Shown: positions 19,318 to 28,324, counted from the stretch's first letter. The stretch: 64,000 bases of DNA from RGIG4708 sp045538875 (GCA_045538875.1 JAZQEG010000009.1:78991-142990); one strand, 5' to 3'. Made by a program: numbers and translations. The notes: generated by a model not told the origin, from the letters alone.

Positions 19318-19346
19318 ATTATACCACAAAAATTCAATTATGTAAA
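19318..19346 (-). promoter_or_regulatory. Sigma-A promoter for the 91-residue protein gene
   Basis: Reading the minus strand: TTTACA (19346-19341), 17-base spacer, TATAAT (19323-19318), about 30 bases before the start codon. Confidence 0.7.
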
Positions 19347-19427
19347 GTGTTTTATTAAATTTACTTTTGAATATCAGCTTAAATTTGGTGCACAATATAG
19401 ATATCTCATTTTTTATCGGGGGATAAT

Positions 19428-20108
19428 ATGTTTATATCATTTATACGAACACTCATATTATACATTTTAATTGTTGTTGCACTCAGAGTAATGGGCAAAA
19501 GGCAAATAGGCGAGCTTCAGCCGAGTGAGCTTGTTGTAGCGATTCTGATATCAGACCTTGCAGCCGTGCCAATGAGTGAGCCGGGTATACCGCTCCTTTA
19601 TGGCATTATACCTATATTTACCCTTGTTATTGCCGAAATGATACTTTCGTTTGTGTGCCTCAAAAGCGAAAAATTCCGTAGCGTTATAACAGGCAGGCCA
19701 AGTGTTATTATGCTAAACGGGGTAATAGACCAAACCGAAATGAAAAAGCTCAGGTTTAACCTTTCCGACCTCACCGAAGAGCTCAGGCTTCAGGGATATC
19801 TTGATATTTCGCAAATTGACACTGCCATACTCGAAACAAACGGCAATATTACTCTTGTTCCAAAGTCACAGTTTAAAACTCCCGATTGCGGTGACCTTAA
19901 TTTAAAAGTAAAACAGGACAGGCTCCCTTATGTTTTGATATCCGACGGCAAGCTTAACGAAAACAACTTAAAAAAGTCGGGCTTTGACATTAAGTGGCTT
20001 ATGGGACAAATTAAGGTAAACGGCGGCAAAACAATAGATGATGTATTTATAATGACTTATTATATGGATAAATGCTTTATTCAATTGAAGGGTGAAAACA
20101 AAAAATGA
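19428..20108 (+). CDS. DUF421 (YetF/YdfR family) membrane protein
   Basis: A 226-residue membrane protein with two to three N-terminal transmembrane helices and the hallmark RVMGKRQIGELQPSELV loop. A cytoplasmic domain with VIMLNGVIDQ and LRFNLSDL follows. Homologues in Bacillus associate with spore or germination physiology, but the molecular role is not settled. Overlaps the next gene by 4 bases (ATGA). Confidence 0.88.
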   Translation: MFISFIRTLILYILIVVALRVMGKRQIGELQPSELVVAILISDLAAVPMSEPGIPLLYGIIPIFTLVIAEMILSFVCLKSEKFRSVITGRPSVIMLNGVIDQTEMKKLRFNLSDLTEELRLQGYLDISQIDTAILETNGNITLVPKSQFKTPDCGDLNLKVKQDRLPYVLISDGKLNENNLKKSGFDIKWLMGQIKVNGGKTIDDVFIMTYYMDKCFIQLKGENKK

Positions 20109-20479
20109 AAAACTATATTCCTTTTGCAATAATTGTTATTATTATGCTTTGTGTATTTGCATTTAACAGCTTTGTTTTGAATAGTATAGAGTATGACCTT
20201 TTAACCAGTGCAATAAATTTGCAAAACAAAGTAATCGAAAACCTTGATTGTACTGATGAATACAATGAATTTGTAATTAATTTTAAAAAGTCGGAAGTAA
20301 AATTTAATATAATATACAACCATATGGTATACAATGATATTGCAAAATGTGTAATTGATATTGGTAATGATATTGAGAATAATGACAAAAAATCATTAAA
20401 CAAAAATGTCAAATTACTTGTTTTTTACTTAAACGACATAATCGGTAACGAAAAAGCCCAAATAAATAACATTTTATGA
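20105..20479 (+). CDS. DUF4363 family membrane-anchored protein
   Basis: A 124-residue protein with one N-terminal transmembrane helix (residues 5-24) and a helical external domain. It is overlapped with the DUF421 gene and matches the DUF4363 partner that commonly follows DUF421 in Clostridia. Function unknown; a complex with the DUF421 protein is an inference from coupling. Confidence 0.78.
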   Translation: MKNYIPFAIIVIIMLCVFAFNSFVLNSIEYDLLTSAINLQNKVIENLDCTDEYNEFVINFKKSEVKFNIIYNHMVYNDIAKCVIDIGNDIENNDKKSLNKNVKLLVFYLNDIIGNEKAQINNIL

Positions 20480-20508
20480 TTGAAATATTTTCCATTGTGT
20501 GATAGAAT
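20480..20508 (+). promoter_or_regulatory. Sigma-A promoter for ruvX-DUF1292
   Basis: TTGAAA (20480-20485), 17-base spacer, TAGAAT (20503-20508), located 21 bases before the ruvX start. Confidence 0.7.
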
Positions 20509-20529
20509 ATTGATAAAGGAGATATGTCT

Positions 20530-20943
20530 ATGCGTATAATGGGAATTGACTATGGTGATGCTCGTGTGGGTGTTGCTGTAAGTGATGCACTTGGCATTAC
20601 AGCTCAGGGCGTGGCTACTGTGCCAAACAAGGTGTATTGTAAAATGCTTGAAAGGCTTAAGTCACTTGTAAATGAATACAGTGCAACAGTTGTTGTTATA
20701 GGACTTCCAAAAAATATGGATGGCACTCAGGGCGAGAGGTGCGATGTTACAAAAGCCTTTGCAAGCGACCTTAAAGACAAATGCCCCGACATACAAATTG
20801 TGTTTCGTGATGAAAGGCTTTCTACTGTACAGGCGGCAGGTATCCTTAATGTTACAAACACAAGGGGCAAGGACCGCAAAAATGTTATCGACACTGTGTC
20901 AGCTTGCATTATACTTGAGGACTATTTAAATTCTATAAAATAA
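20530..20943 (+). CDS. ruvX: Holliday junction resolvase-like YqgF/RuvX (pre-16S rRNA nuclease)
   Basis: RNase H-fold protein implicated in 16S rRNA 5'-end maturation. The 137-residue product shows GIDYGDARVGVAVSD (first catalytic Asp), VVIGLPKNMDGT and DERLSTVQAAGIL. An in-frame ATG at 20524 lies only two bases from the GGAG, so ATG 20530 (8-base spacing) is preferred. Paired with a DUF1292 gene, as in yrrK-yrzB of Bacillus. Confidence 0.93.
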   Translation: MRIMGIDYGDARVGVAVSDALGITAQGVATVPNKVYCKMLERLKSLVNEYSATVVVIGLPKNMDGTQGERCDVTKAFASDLKDKCPDIQIVFRDERLSTVQAAGILNVTNTRGKDRKNVIDTVSACIILEDYLNSIK

Positions 20944-20956
20944 AGGAGATATTACC

Positions 20957-21238
20957 ATGGAAGAAAACAGAAAAATTTTACCTTTTACAGATGATGAAGG
21001 AAATACAGTTGAGCTTGAAATTGTAGATTCATTTGAAATGGATGACAAAAAATATGCAATCCTTGTTGAGCCCGAAAAAGATGACGGCGAAGATGAAGGC
21101 CTTGTATATATTATGGAAATTCAGAGCGATTCTGATGAAGAAATGATTCTTGTGGAAATTGAACAAGACGAAATCCTTGAAAAGGCTTTTGCGACCTTCC
21201 GTGAAAGATGTGAGGACGAATTTGATTTTGTTGACTGA
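20957..21238 (+). CDS. DUF1292 acidic protein (YrzB-like)
   Basis: A 93-residue, strongly acidic protein with the family pattern FTDDEGNTVELEIVDSFEM, KYAILVEPE and a C-terminal FRERCEDEFDFVD. Function unknown, but the ruvX-yrzB pairing is conserved in Firmicutes. AAAGGAG precedes ATG 20957. Confidence 0.88.
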   Translation: MEENRKILPFTDDEGNTVELEIVDSFEMDDKKYAILVEPEKDDGEDEGLVYIMEIQSDSDEEMILVEIEQDEILEKAFATFRERCEDEFDFVD

Positions 21239-21247
21239 TTTTACCTG

Positions 21248-21277
21248 TTGATATTTAATTATATTTGGTGATATACT
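21248..21277 (+). promoter_or_regulatory. Promoter of the structured RNA
   Basis: TTGATA (21248-21253), 18-base spacer, TATACT (21272-21277), giving a predicted transcription start near 21284. Confidence 0.65.
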
Positions 21278-21283
21278 AGCCAT

Positions 21284-21594
21284 AGGAGGACTATCCAAAC
21301 TCCCGATTATATTCATATGGCTAAATCATAAGGAATCAAATTGGGAAGATGTGTGTTCTTTGTGATTTAATTCCCTGCGGGGTGCGTTATACTGGTGTTA
21401 TTTTAACCAACAAGTTTAATACGGAATCCTATCTCCAGATGTGGCTGTAGACCATGCATCAATTTAAAGCAAGGGAACAAAAGCATCCGGGCGGAATCCA
21501 CCTGCAATGCAGGTTAAAAATATAGCCATTAGACGGCTTCTGCGGGGATATATTTGTATAATTAGCCAAACAATATTTGTTGTTTGGTTTTTTT
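21284..21594 (+). ncRNA. ssrS: Structured non-coding RNA, probable 6S RNA
   Basis: A 376-base gap between the DUF1292 gene and tcdA has no convincing ORF but has its own promoter and intrinsic terminator. Inside are a hairpin with 9 of 10 pairs (21332-21341 with 21365-21374), a long rod closed by GGGTGC/GCATCC (21380-21385 with 21483-21488), and an apical GATG...CATC hairpin near 21438-21460. A 6-bp ACCTGC/GCAGGT hairpin lies near 21500-21514. ATGGCTA (21317-21323) can pair with TAGCCAT near 21513-21519. In B. subtilis the 6S RNA gene bsrA lies directly before the tcdA homologue yrvM; the same position here plus the rod-like fold supports 6S RNA, the RNA polymerase-holoenzyme sponge. I could not check the covariance model; another structured RNA class is possible, and the transcript is longer than a typical ~200-base 6S RNA. 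Confidence 0.55.
21566..21594 (+). terminator. Intrinsic terminator of the structured RNA
   Basis: CCAAACAA (21566-21573), loop TATTTG, TTGTTTGG (21580-21587), then seven T residues. It lies only 21 bases before tcdA. Confidence 0.85.
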
Positions 21595-21614
21595 GTTTAC
21601 AGGAGATTATTAGT

Positions 21615-22319
21615 ATGTATGAAGATACAATGTACCACAGAACCTCGTTGCTTGTGGGTAACGACGGAATACAAAAATTAAAAAATGCAAACATTTGGAT
21701 TTTTGGCGTAGGCGGTGTAGGCAGCTATGCCGGCGAAGCGCTTGTAAGAGCAGGAGTTGGCAGCATTACTGTTGTAGATAATGACACAGTAAATGTTACA
21801 AACATCAACAGACAGATAATTGCTCTTCACTCCACAATCGGTATGCCAAAAGCAGAGGCATTTTTAAAGCGTGCAAAAGATATTAACCCCGATGTGAGCA
21901 TCACTTGCCACAACATATGCTACTTGCCCGAAAACAGCAGTGAATTTGATTTTTCAAAGGCTGATTATGTAATTGATGCGGTAGATATGGTAACCGCTAA
22001 AATAGAGCTTGCAAAAAAGGCAAAGCAATTTGGAGTGCGCCTTATATCATCAATGGGCACTGGCAACAAGCTCACCAATACGGAGTTTGACATAACAGAT
22101 ATATATAAAACAGACACAGACCCGCTTGCAAAGGTAATGCGCAGAGAACTCAAAAAACACGGAATAGACAAACTTACTGTTGTATATTCGCGTTCAAAAC
22201 CCGTCAAAATACAAGGCAAAAATGGGCAAAGACCTGTTACGGCAAGTGTGCCATGGGTTCCGTCGGTAGGCGGGCTTGTAATAGCGGGCAAGGTTATTGA
22301 AGATATATTGAAAGGATGA
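21615..22319 (+). CDS. tcdA: tRNA threonylcarbamoyladenosine dehydratase TcdA (ThiF/MoeB/HesA fold)
   Basis: ATP-dependent enzyme that cyclises t6A37 to ct6A in ANN-decoding tRNAs. The 234-residue product shows GVGGVGSYAGEALVRAGVG (nucleotide site), DNDTVNVTNINRQ and DAVDMVTAKIEL; the C-terminal cysteine of other E1-like proteins is not obvious. A long upstream in-frame extension to 21507 falls inside the structured RNA, so ATG 21615 with AGGAG (21601-21605) is the start. Confidence 0.92.
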   Translation: MYEDTMYHRTSLLVGNDGIQKLKNANIWIFGVGGVGSYAGEALVRAGVGSITVVDNDTVNVTNINRQIIALHSTIGMPKAEAFLKRAKDINPDVSITCHNICYLPENSSEFDFSKADYVIDAVDMVTAKIELAKKAKQFGVRLISSMGTGNKLTNTEFDITDIYKTDTDPLAKVMRRELKKHGIDKLTVVYSRSKPVKIQGKNGQRPVTASVPWVPSVGGLVIAGKVIEDILKG

Positions 22320-22324
22320 CATAA

Positions 22325-23728
22325 ATGTATAACGCAAATTACGAAATGTTTAAAGGGATGATAGCAGGCAAAAAGGTTGCTGTTTTGGGGCTTGGCATAA
22401 GCAACATCCCTGCAATTAAGTTTTTGCATAGGCACGGGGCCGTAATTACAGGCTGCGACAAAAACACACAAAGCAGCTTTAGCGACGAGGTAATGAACAC
22501 TCTTACATCGTGCTGCGCACGCCTCAACCTTGGCGAAAACTATCTTCAAAATCTTACAGATTACGATTTAATTTTAAAATCGCCCGGCATAAAGCCGCAT
22601 CTTCCTCAAATTAAGGAGGCAATAAAGTCAGGTGTAACTGTTACAAGCGAAATGGAAATATTTATGTCACTTTGCCCTTGCAAAATGATTGGTGTAACAG
22701 GCAGCGACGGTAAAACCACCACAACAACCCTTATATACGAAATGCTAAAGCAGGATGGCAAAACATGCCATGTTGGCGGAAATATCGGCACACCTTTGCT
22801 TGACAAGATAGAGTATATAAATGATACTGATTATGTTGTGCTCGAGCTTTCGAGCTTTCAGCTGCAGCTTATTGGCATAAGCCCCGATATATCGGTAATA
22901 ACAAATATTTCGCCAAATCATCTTGACTATCACAAGGATATGGCGGAGTACACCGAGGCAAAAGCAAATATATTTAAGTTTCAGAGCAAAACCTCAAAGC
23001 TTATTATTAATGCAGACAACGATGTTACTGCATCGTTTGCTGGCAAGCAAAACGGCGAGCTTGTGTATTTTTCGCTAAAGAGCGAAAAAAACGGCGCATA
23101 CCTGCACCAAAACAAGCTGTGCTACAACGGTGATGTGGTAATGACGCGTGAAGACATCAAAATCAGAGGCATACATAATGTTGAAAATTATCTTGCGGCA
23201 ATTGCGGCAGTATACGACATTGTGGACAGAGAGTCAATGCTTTATGTTGCACGAAATTTTGGCGGTGTTGAGCACCGTATGGAATTTGTGCGGGAGTTAA
23301 ACGGTGTTGAATTTTACAATGACTCAATAGGTTCATCTCCAACACGTACTATTGCAGGGCTTACGGCCCACAATGGCAAAATTGTGCTTATTGCAGGTGG
23401 CTACGACAAAAAATTGAGCTTTGATGAGCTTGGCCAGGTTGTAAAACAAACTGTTTCTGCTATTGTACTTTGCGGTGCTACCGCCGATTCAATAGAAAAA
23501 TCTGTAAAAGCTGCATACAAACCAAACGAAAAGATTATGAATATACTCAAAACAACCTCATTTGAGCAGGCAATAAAAGGTGCATATGCTCTTGCAAAGG
23601 CATTATCGGCCACCTGCAGCGAAAAGGTTTCGGTTATACTTTCGCCTGCATGTGCAAGCTTTGATATGTTTAAAAATTTTGAGGTAAGAGGCAACACATT
23701 TAAAGATATTGTTAACACATTGGAGTAG
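22325..23728 (+). CDS. murD: UDP-N-acetylmuramoylalanine--D-glutamate ligase
   Basis: Adds D-Glu to UDP-MurNAc-Ala in peptidoglycan synthesis. The 467-residue product has an N-terminal Rossmann domain (GLGISNIPAIKFL), the ATP motif GVTGSDGKTTTTTL, NISPNHLDYH, HRMEFV and FYNDSIGSSPT. It starts 5 bases after tcdA. D-Glu would be supplied by murI at 14.5 kb. Confidence 0.96.
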   Translation: MYNANYEMFKGMIAGKKVAVLGLGISNIPAIKFLHRHGAVITGCDKNTQSSFSDEVMNTLTSCCARLNLGENYLQNLTDYDLILKSPGIKPHLPQIKEAIKSGVTVTSEMEIFMSLCPCKMIGVTGSDGKTTTTTLIYEMLKQDGKTCHVGGNIGTPLLDKIEYINDTDYVVLELSSFQLQLIGISPDISVITNISPNHLDYHKDMAEYTEAKANIFKFQSKTSKLIINADNDVTASFAGKQNGELVYFSLKSEKNGAYLHQNKLCYNGDVVMTREDIKIRGIHNVENYLAAIAAVYDIVDRESMLYVARNFGGVEHRMEFVRELNGVEFYNDSIGSSPTRTIAGLTAHNGKIVLIAGGYDKKLSFDELGQVVKQTVSAIVLCGATADSIEKSVKAAYKPNEKIMNILKTTSFEQAIKGAYALAKALSATCSEKVSVILSPACASFDMFKNFEVRGNTFKDIVNTLE

Positions 23729-23739
23729 GTGATATTAAC

Positions 23740-24783
23740 ATGTTTGATGTTGAATTAATACAAAAGCTGTCCGATTTAAGCGGTGTTTCGGGATACGAAC
23801 AGAGTGTAGGTGAGTTTGTAACCAATTTGTTTTCAAAATACTGTGACGAGGTAAGCACAGATAATTTGGGCAACATTATTGCCGTAAAAAAATCACATTG
23901 CAAAAATCCGTACAAGCTTATGATAGAAGCCCATATGGACGAAATTGGACTTATGGTAACAAACATAGATGAAAATGGCTTTTTATACTTTACAGCTGTA
24001 GGCGGTATAGACCCGCGCATACTCTTGGCAAACGAAGTTGTTGTGCACGGAAAAGAGGATTTGTACGGCATAATAGGTGCAAAGCCTCCCCACATATTAA
24101 CTGCGGAGCAAAAAACAAAAACAGTGCCTATGGATAAAATGTACATTGACATTGGTATGACCAACGAGCAGGCAAGGCGAGTTGTATCACCTGGTGATAC
24201 AGTAACATTTAAAAATAAATTTTTAAAGCTCAAAAACGGCATTGTAAGCACCAAAAGTCAGGACGACCGCACCTCTGTTGCAATACTTGCATCTGTTATG
24301 AAAAAGCTTGCTAATATAAATTGCCCTTACGACTTGTATTTTGTTGCATCGGTTCAGGAGGAGGTAGGGCTGCGTGGTGCTAAAACTGCCGCATACGGAA
24401 TAAATCCCGATATGGCAATAGTAATTGATGTGTGTCACGCATCAACTCCCGATTGCTCAAACGGTGCGTACGAATTTGGCAGCGGTGCAATTATTACTAA
24501 GGGGCCAAACATACATCCCAAAATGCTCAGCAGGGTGATAAGTGCTCTTGATGATAATTTGATTAAATATGAAATAGATGTAGAGGGCGGCGACACGGGT
24601 ACAGATGCCTGGGCAGTTCAGGTTTCACGCTGCGGTATACCAACGGTTTTATTTTCTGTTCCTTTAAGGTATATGCACACTCCTGTTGAAACTGTAAGTA
24701 CAGAGGATTTATCTGTTATTGTAAATTCTATTTGTGCATTTTGCAGTCAAAGCAATGATACGGAGGGTTGGCTATGTTATTAA
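23740..24783 (+). CDS. M42 family metallopeptidase, copy 1
   Basis: Aminopeptidase/deblocking peptidase of the FrvX/PepA-glutamyl class (M42), a co-catalytic two-metal enzyme that usually forms TET dodecamers. The 347-residue product shows all ligand motifs: EAHMDEIGLM (His), QDDRTSVA (bridging Asp), VQEEVGLRG (catalytic Glu and Glu ligand), IVIDVCHA (Asp) and RYMHTPVE (His). It is the first of three tandem paralogues and overlaps the second by 10 bases. Confidence 0.93.
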   Translation: MFDVELIQKLSDLSGVSGYEQSVGEFVTNLFSKYCDEVSTDNLGNIIAVKKSHCKNPYKLMIEAHMDEIGLMVTNIDENGFLYFTAVGGIDPRILLANEVVVHGKEDLYGIIGAKPPHILTAEQKTKTVPMDKMYIDIGMTNEQARRVVSPGDTVTFKNKFLKLKNGIVSTKSQDDRTSVAILASVMKKLANINCPYDLYFVASVQEEVGLRGAKTAAYGINPDMAIVIDVCHASTPDCSNGAYEFGSGAIITKGPNIHPKMLSRVISALDDNLIKYEIDVEGGDTGTDAWAVQVSRCGIPTVLFSVPLRYMHTPVETVSTEDLSVIVNSICAFCSQSNDTEGWLCY

Positions 24784-25802
24784 AACAATTAACTTCCATC
24801 AACGGCGTTGCTGGCAACGAGCAAAAGGTGCGCGAGTTTATAATCGAGCAAATTACGCCGTATGTTGATGATGTCATTACCGACAGTATGGGTAGCGTAA
24901 TTGCATACAAAAAAGGCACTGCCCACAGTGGAAAAACTGTAATGATTTGTGCTCATATGGATGAGGTTGGGTTTATAGTTTCCGATATTACCGAAAACGG
25001 TTTTGTCAAGTTTAAACAAGTTGGAGGCTTTGATGAGCGCATACTCCTCACTCAGAGAGTTGTTATACAAAATGAAAAAAATTGCGTAAGCGGTGTTATG
25101 GGCATAAAAGCTGTGCATCTGCAAACCAAGGCCGAGCGTTCAAATGTTGTAAGTGTTGACAGTATGTATATAGACATTGGTGCAAAAGATAAAGCTGATG
25201 CATTAAAATATGTGTCAAAGGGTGACTTCATTGCATTTGACAGCGACTATACCGAATTTGGCGATGGTTTTGTAAAAGCAAAAGCTATTGACGACAGAGT
25301 AGGCTGTGCCATAATGCTTGAGCTTGTAAAGGGCACATACAACAATGACTTGTATTTTTGTTTTTCTACTCAGGAGGAGGTAGGCTTGCGTGGCTCAAGA
25401 GTAATTGCGCACAGGCTAAATAGCGACATTGCAATAGTGCTCGAAGCGACAACTGCGGCAGATATTCCATTTACCGATGATTATTTGCATTGCTCAACAC
25501 TTGGATGCGGCCCTGTAATTTCTATAATGGACAGAGCATCGTATTCAAATAAAAAGCTTAACAAATTTGTATGCAGTGTTGCAGATAACAACAACATAAA
25601 ATATCAGTTTAAACGCACAATAAACGGAGGCAACGATGCAGGCGGCATTCAGGCAACATCGTCACCTGTTAGGGTGTGTGCAATATCTCTGCCATGCAGA
25701 TATATACATTCGCCAGTTTGTACTGCAAAGCTGTGCGATGTTGATGCTATGTACAAGCTTGTGTTTAACGTGGTAAAAGATATAGATAAGTTCGAGATTT
25801 AA
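24774..25802 (+). CDS. M42 family metallopeptidase, copy 2
   Basis: Second tandem M42 paralogue, 342 residues. Ligand motifs CAHMDEVGF, IDDRVGCA, TQEEVGLRG and YIHSPVCT are intact. The Asp of the AIDV strand is Glu here (IVLEATTAADIP), a substitution that occurs in one M42 subgroup and may alter metal or substrate preference. ATG 24774 with CGGAGGG (24761-24767) is preferred over the in-frame TTG at 24768. Overlap with copy 1 suggests coupled translation. Confidence 0.92.
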   Translation: MLLKQLTSINGVAGNEQKVREFIIEQITPYVDDVITDSMGSVIAYKKGTAHSGKTVMICAHMDEVGFIVSDITENGFVKFKQVGGFDERILLTQRVVIQNEKNCVSGVMGIKAVHLQTKAERSNVVSVDSMYIDIGAKDKADALKYVSKGDFIAFDSDYTEFGDGFVKAKAIDDRVGCAIMLELVKGTYNNDLYFCFSTQEEVGLRGSRVIAHRLNSDIAIVLEATTAADIPFTDDYLHCSTLGCGPVISIMDRASYSNKKLNKFVCSVADNNNIKYQFKRTINGGNDAGGIQATSSPVRVCAISLPCRYIHSPVCTAKLCDVDAMYKLVFNVVKDIDKFEI

Positions 25803-25830
25803 GACGTATGGCGGCGTAAAGGAGATTTTT

Positions 25831-26823
25831 ATGGAATTGCTAAAAAAACTTACTCAGAGCTTTGCAACTTCGGGCAACGAAGAAGCTCTGGCTCAAATAA
25901 TTATAGAGGAAATAAAACATTGTGTGGATGAGGTGTATACTGATGCTCTGGGTAATATTGTTGCACACAAAAAGGGAGGCGGCAAAAAGCTTATGCTTGC
26001 CGCGCACCTTGACGAAATAGGCATAATGGTAACATATGTAGAAAAAAACGGATTTTTGCGTTTTGCTCCAGTAGGCGGTGTTGACGCAAACACACTTATA
26101 AACAGACGAGTTGTGTTTCAAAACGGCACTGTTGGCGTAGTGAGCTGCGAGGCAAATATAGACATCAAAAAAGAGCTTAATTTTTCTAAAATGTATATAG
26201 ATGTATGCTCAACTGATATTGACGATGCCAAAACCAAAGTAAACATTGGCGATACTGCTGTTTTTGAGGGCAGCTTTGTACAAAATGGCAATTGCGTGGT
26301 GAGCAAAGCACTCGACAACAGAGCAGGTGTGTATGCTCTCCTTAATATAGCAAAGCAGGTAAAGACACCTGCATTTGATTTGTACTATGTGTTTACCACT
26401 CAGGAGGAAATAGGCCTTAGAGGTGCAAAGGCGAGTGCATTTTACATTAATCCCGATTACGCACTTGCTATAGATGTTACAGCAACTGGTGACACACCAA
26501 ATTGCCCTGTAAGCTGCGTAAAGCTTGGCGGTGGAGCATGCATCAAAATTATGGATAAATCTGTAATAGCAAGCCCTGTAATGAGAAGAAGCCTTGAGCA
26601 TTGCGCAAAGCAAAACAATATTGCTTATCAAAACGAAATCCTCTCTTCGGGCGGCACAGATGCAGGCGCAATACAAACAGTGTGCGACGGCGTTGTTACA
26701 GGTGCTATTTCCATTCCGCTGCGCTATGTGCACACCCCATGCGAAACTGCAAGCATTAGCGATATTAACGGCGCAATTGATTTGGCAGTTAAATTTATTT
26801 CAAAAGACTATATTACAAAGTGA
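25831..26823 (+). CDS. M42 family metallopeptidase, copy 3
   Basis: Third M42 paralogue, 330 residues, the most divergent. Motifs AAHLDEIGIM, LDNRAGVY (Asn replaces one Asp of the DD pair), TQEEIGLRG, LAIDVTATGDTP and RYVHTPCET are present. The ATG is preceded by a 29-base leader (25804-25833) nearly identical to that of fmt at 1156-1187. Different paralogues could co-assemble into mixed TET particles; that is an inference. Confidence 0.91.
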   Translation: MELLKKLTQSFATSGNEEALAQIIIEEIKHCVDEVYTDALGNIVAHKKGGGKKLMLAAHLDEIGIMVTYVEKNGFLRFAPVGGVDANTLINRRVVFQNGTVGVVSCEANIDIKKELNFSKMYIDVCSTDIDDAKTKVNIGDTAVFEGSFVQNGNCVVSKALDNRAGVYALLNIAKQVKTPAFDLYYVFTTQEEIGLRGAKASAFYINPDYALAIDVTATGDTPNCPVSCVKLGGGACIKIMDKSVIASPVMRRSLEHCAKQNNIAYQNEILSSGGTDAGAIQTVCDGVVTGAISIPLRYVHTPCETASISDINGAIDLAVKFISKDYITK

Positions 26824-26833
26824 GGAAAAACTC

Positions 26834-28108
26834 ATGATAAAACAATTACTTAAAGATAACTATAACATAAGCGACGAGCTAATTAATGTGTACAACAAAA
26901 CTATGGATGATATTGCACCTTATTTAAAAAGAGCAGACGATATTGCCGAAATAAACACTGCCAAGGTTTTAAAAGCCTTTAGTGACAATTGTGTATCGGA
27001 GGCACATCTTGGCTCAACCACAGGCTACGGCTATGATGATATTGGAAGAGATACACTTGACAAAATTTATGCTCAGGTTTTTGGGGCAGAGGATGCAATT
27101 GTCCGTCACAACATAGTTAACGGAACTATGGCTATTGCGGCATGCCTTTTTGGCATACTTCGCCCGGGCGATACTCTAGTGAGTGCAACAGGCAAGCCAT
27201 ATGATACTCTCGAGGAGGTTATTGGCATAACAGGCGAGGAGGGAAACGGCTCACTTAAGGATTTGGGCGTAAAATACAAACAAGTGGACCTTGTTAACAA
27301 CAAGGTTGATTTTGATGCTCTTGGTGAGGCTCTTAAAGACCCAACAGTTAAAGCTGTAGAAATTCAGCGTTCAAAGGGCTATGCATGGCGCAACTCATTT
27401 TCTGTAGAGGAAATTGGTGAGATAATCAGCTTTGTAAAGTCTGTTAACAAAGATATTGTTTGTATAGTAGACAACTGCTATGGGGAGTTTGTTTCCGAAA
27501 CGGAGCCTACACAAGTTGGCGCCGACCTTATTGTCGGCTCACTTATTAAAAACCCCGGTGGTAGCCTTGCCCGTAGCGGCGGCTACATAGCAGGTACAAA
27601 AAAATGTGTTGAGCTTGTATCATATAGACTCACCTGCCCCGGAATTGGCAGAGAGTGCGGCGCTACTCTCGACAACAACCGCAGTATGTATCAGGGCTTT
27701 TTTATGGCACCTCATATTGTTGCACAAAGCATAAAAGCAGGTGTTTTTTGCAGTGCACTTTTTGAAAATCTTGGGTTTGAAGTAACACCTTCTTACAAGG
27801 ATATCCGCTCCGATATCATTACCTCGGTAAAGCTTGGTGCTCCTCAAAAACTTGTGGAGTTTTGCAAAGGCATACAAAAAGGCTCTCCAATAGACAGCTT
27901 TGTTGAACCAAGCCCATGGGCAATGCCTGGCTATCAGGATGAGGTCATTATGGCGGCAGGTGCTTTTACACAAGGCTCTTCTATCGAAATTTCGGCAGAT
28001 GGCCCAATGCGTGAGCCGTATGTTGCATATTTTCAGGGCGGTATAACATTTGAATCTGCAAAATTGCCTATTCTTTTTGCTGCACAAAATGTAATGTCTT
28101 TGAGGTGA
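26834..28108 (+). CDS. Methionine gamma-lyase family PLP protein (aluminium-resistance type)
   Basis: Fold-type I PLP enzyme of the Met_gamma_lyase/YnbB family, 424 residues. Seen: STTGYGYDDIGRD, a glycine-rich cofactor loop NGTMAIAACLFG, VDNCYGEFV (Asp for the pyridine N) and the Schiff-base Lys in GSLIKNPGGSLARSGGY. Substrate is not established; homologues are called C-S lyases or aluminium-resistance proteins. Open frame reaches back into the M42 gene, but ATG 26834 follows GAGGA at the end of that gene. Confidence 0.88.
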   Translation: MIKQLLKDNYNISDELINVYNKTMDDIAPYLKRADDIAEINTAKVLKAFSDNCVSEAHLGSTTGYGYDDIGRDTLDKIYAQVFGAEDAIVRHNIVNGTMAIAACLFGILRPGDTLVSATGKPYDTLEEVIGITGEEGNGSLKDLGVKYKQVDLVNNKVDFDALGEALKDPTVKAVEIQRSKGYAWRNSFSVEEIGEIISFVKSVNKDIVCIVDNCYGEFVSETEPTQVGADLIVGSLIKNPGGSLARSGGYIAGTKKCVELVSYRLTCPGIGRECGATLDNNRSMYQGFFMAPHIVAQSIKAGVFCSALFENLGFEVTPSYKDIRSDIITSVKLGAPQKLVEFCKGIQKGSPIDSFVEPSPWAMPGYQDEVIMAAGAFTQGSSIEISADGPMREPYVAYFQGGITFESAKLPILFAAQNVMSLR

Positions 28109-28112
28109 TAAT

Positions 28113-28298
28113 ATGAAAATGTGTATTTTCGATGACAAAAAAATCTGCAACAACTGCCACGATTGCGATATGTGTGATCTTGACCCCAAAAAAATTTGCG
28201 ACAATTGCGGCAAATGCATCGACACGGGTGAGGATAATCGAACAATCGAAATAGACAAAATATATATGTTTGAGGACGAATACCAAAAAGATAATTGA
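28113..28298 (+). CDS. Small cysteine-rich protein with repeated CxxC motifs
   Basis: A 61-residue protein with a GAGGTGAT ribosome site overlapping the end of the preceding gene. Cys spacing (CNNCHDC, CDMC, CDNCGKC) suggests a zinc- or Fe-S-binding module; the second half is acidic (EDNRTIEIDK). Function unknown. Its 3' end overlaps the -35 of the next promoter. Confidence 0.75.
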   Translation: MKMCIFDDKKICNNCHDCDMCDLDPKKICDNCGKCIDTGEDNRTIEIDKIYMFEDEYQKDN

Positions 28299-28324
28299 CG
28301 ATATAAAAGTGCATATGGTATAAT
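28295..28324 (+). promoter_or_regulatory. Sigma-A promoter for the exported protein/RHS operon
   Basis: TTGACG (28295-28300), 18-base spacer, TATAAT (28319-28324). Predicted start near 28331. Confidence 0.75.

Noticed and set aside
21284..21614. Riboswitch or T-box controlling tcdA
   Set aside because: No T-box sequence (GGGTGGNACC type) or known riboswitch core (TPP, SAM, FMN, cobalamin, lysine) could be recognised, and tcdA is not a usual target. A free-standing RNA fits the complete promoter-terminator unit better.
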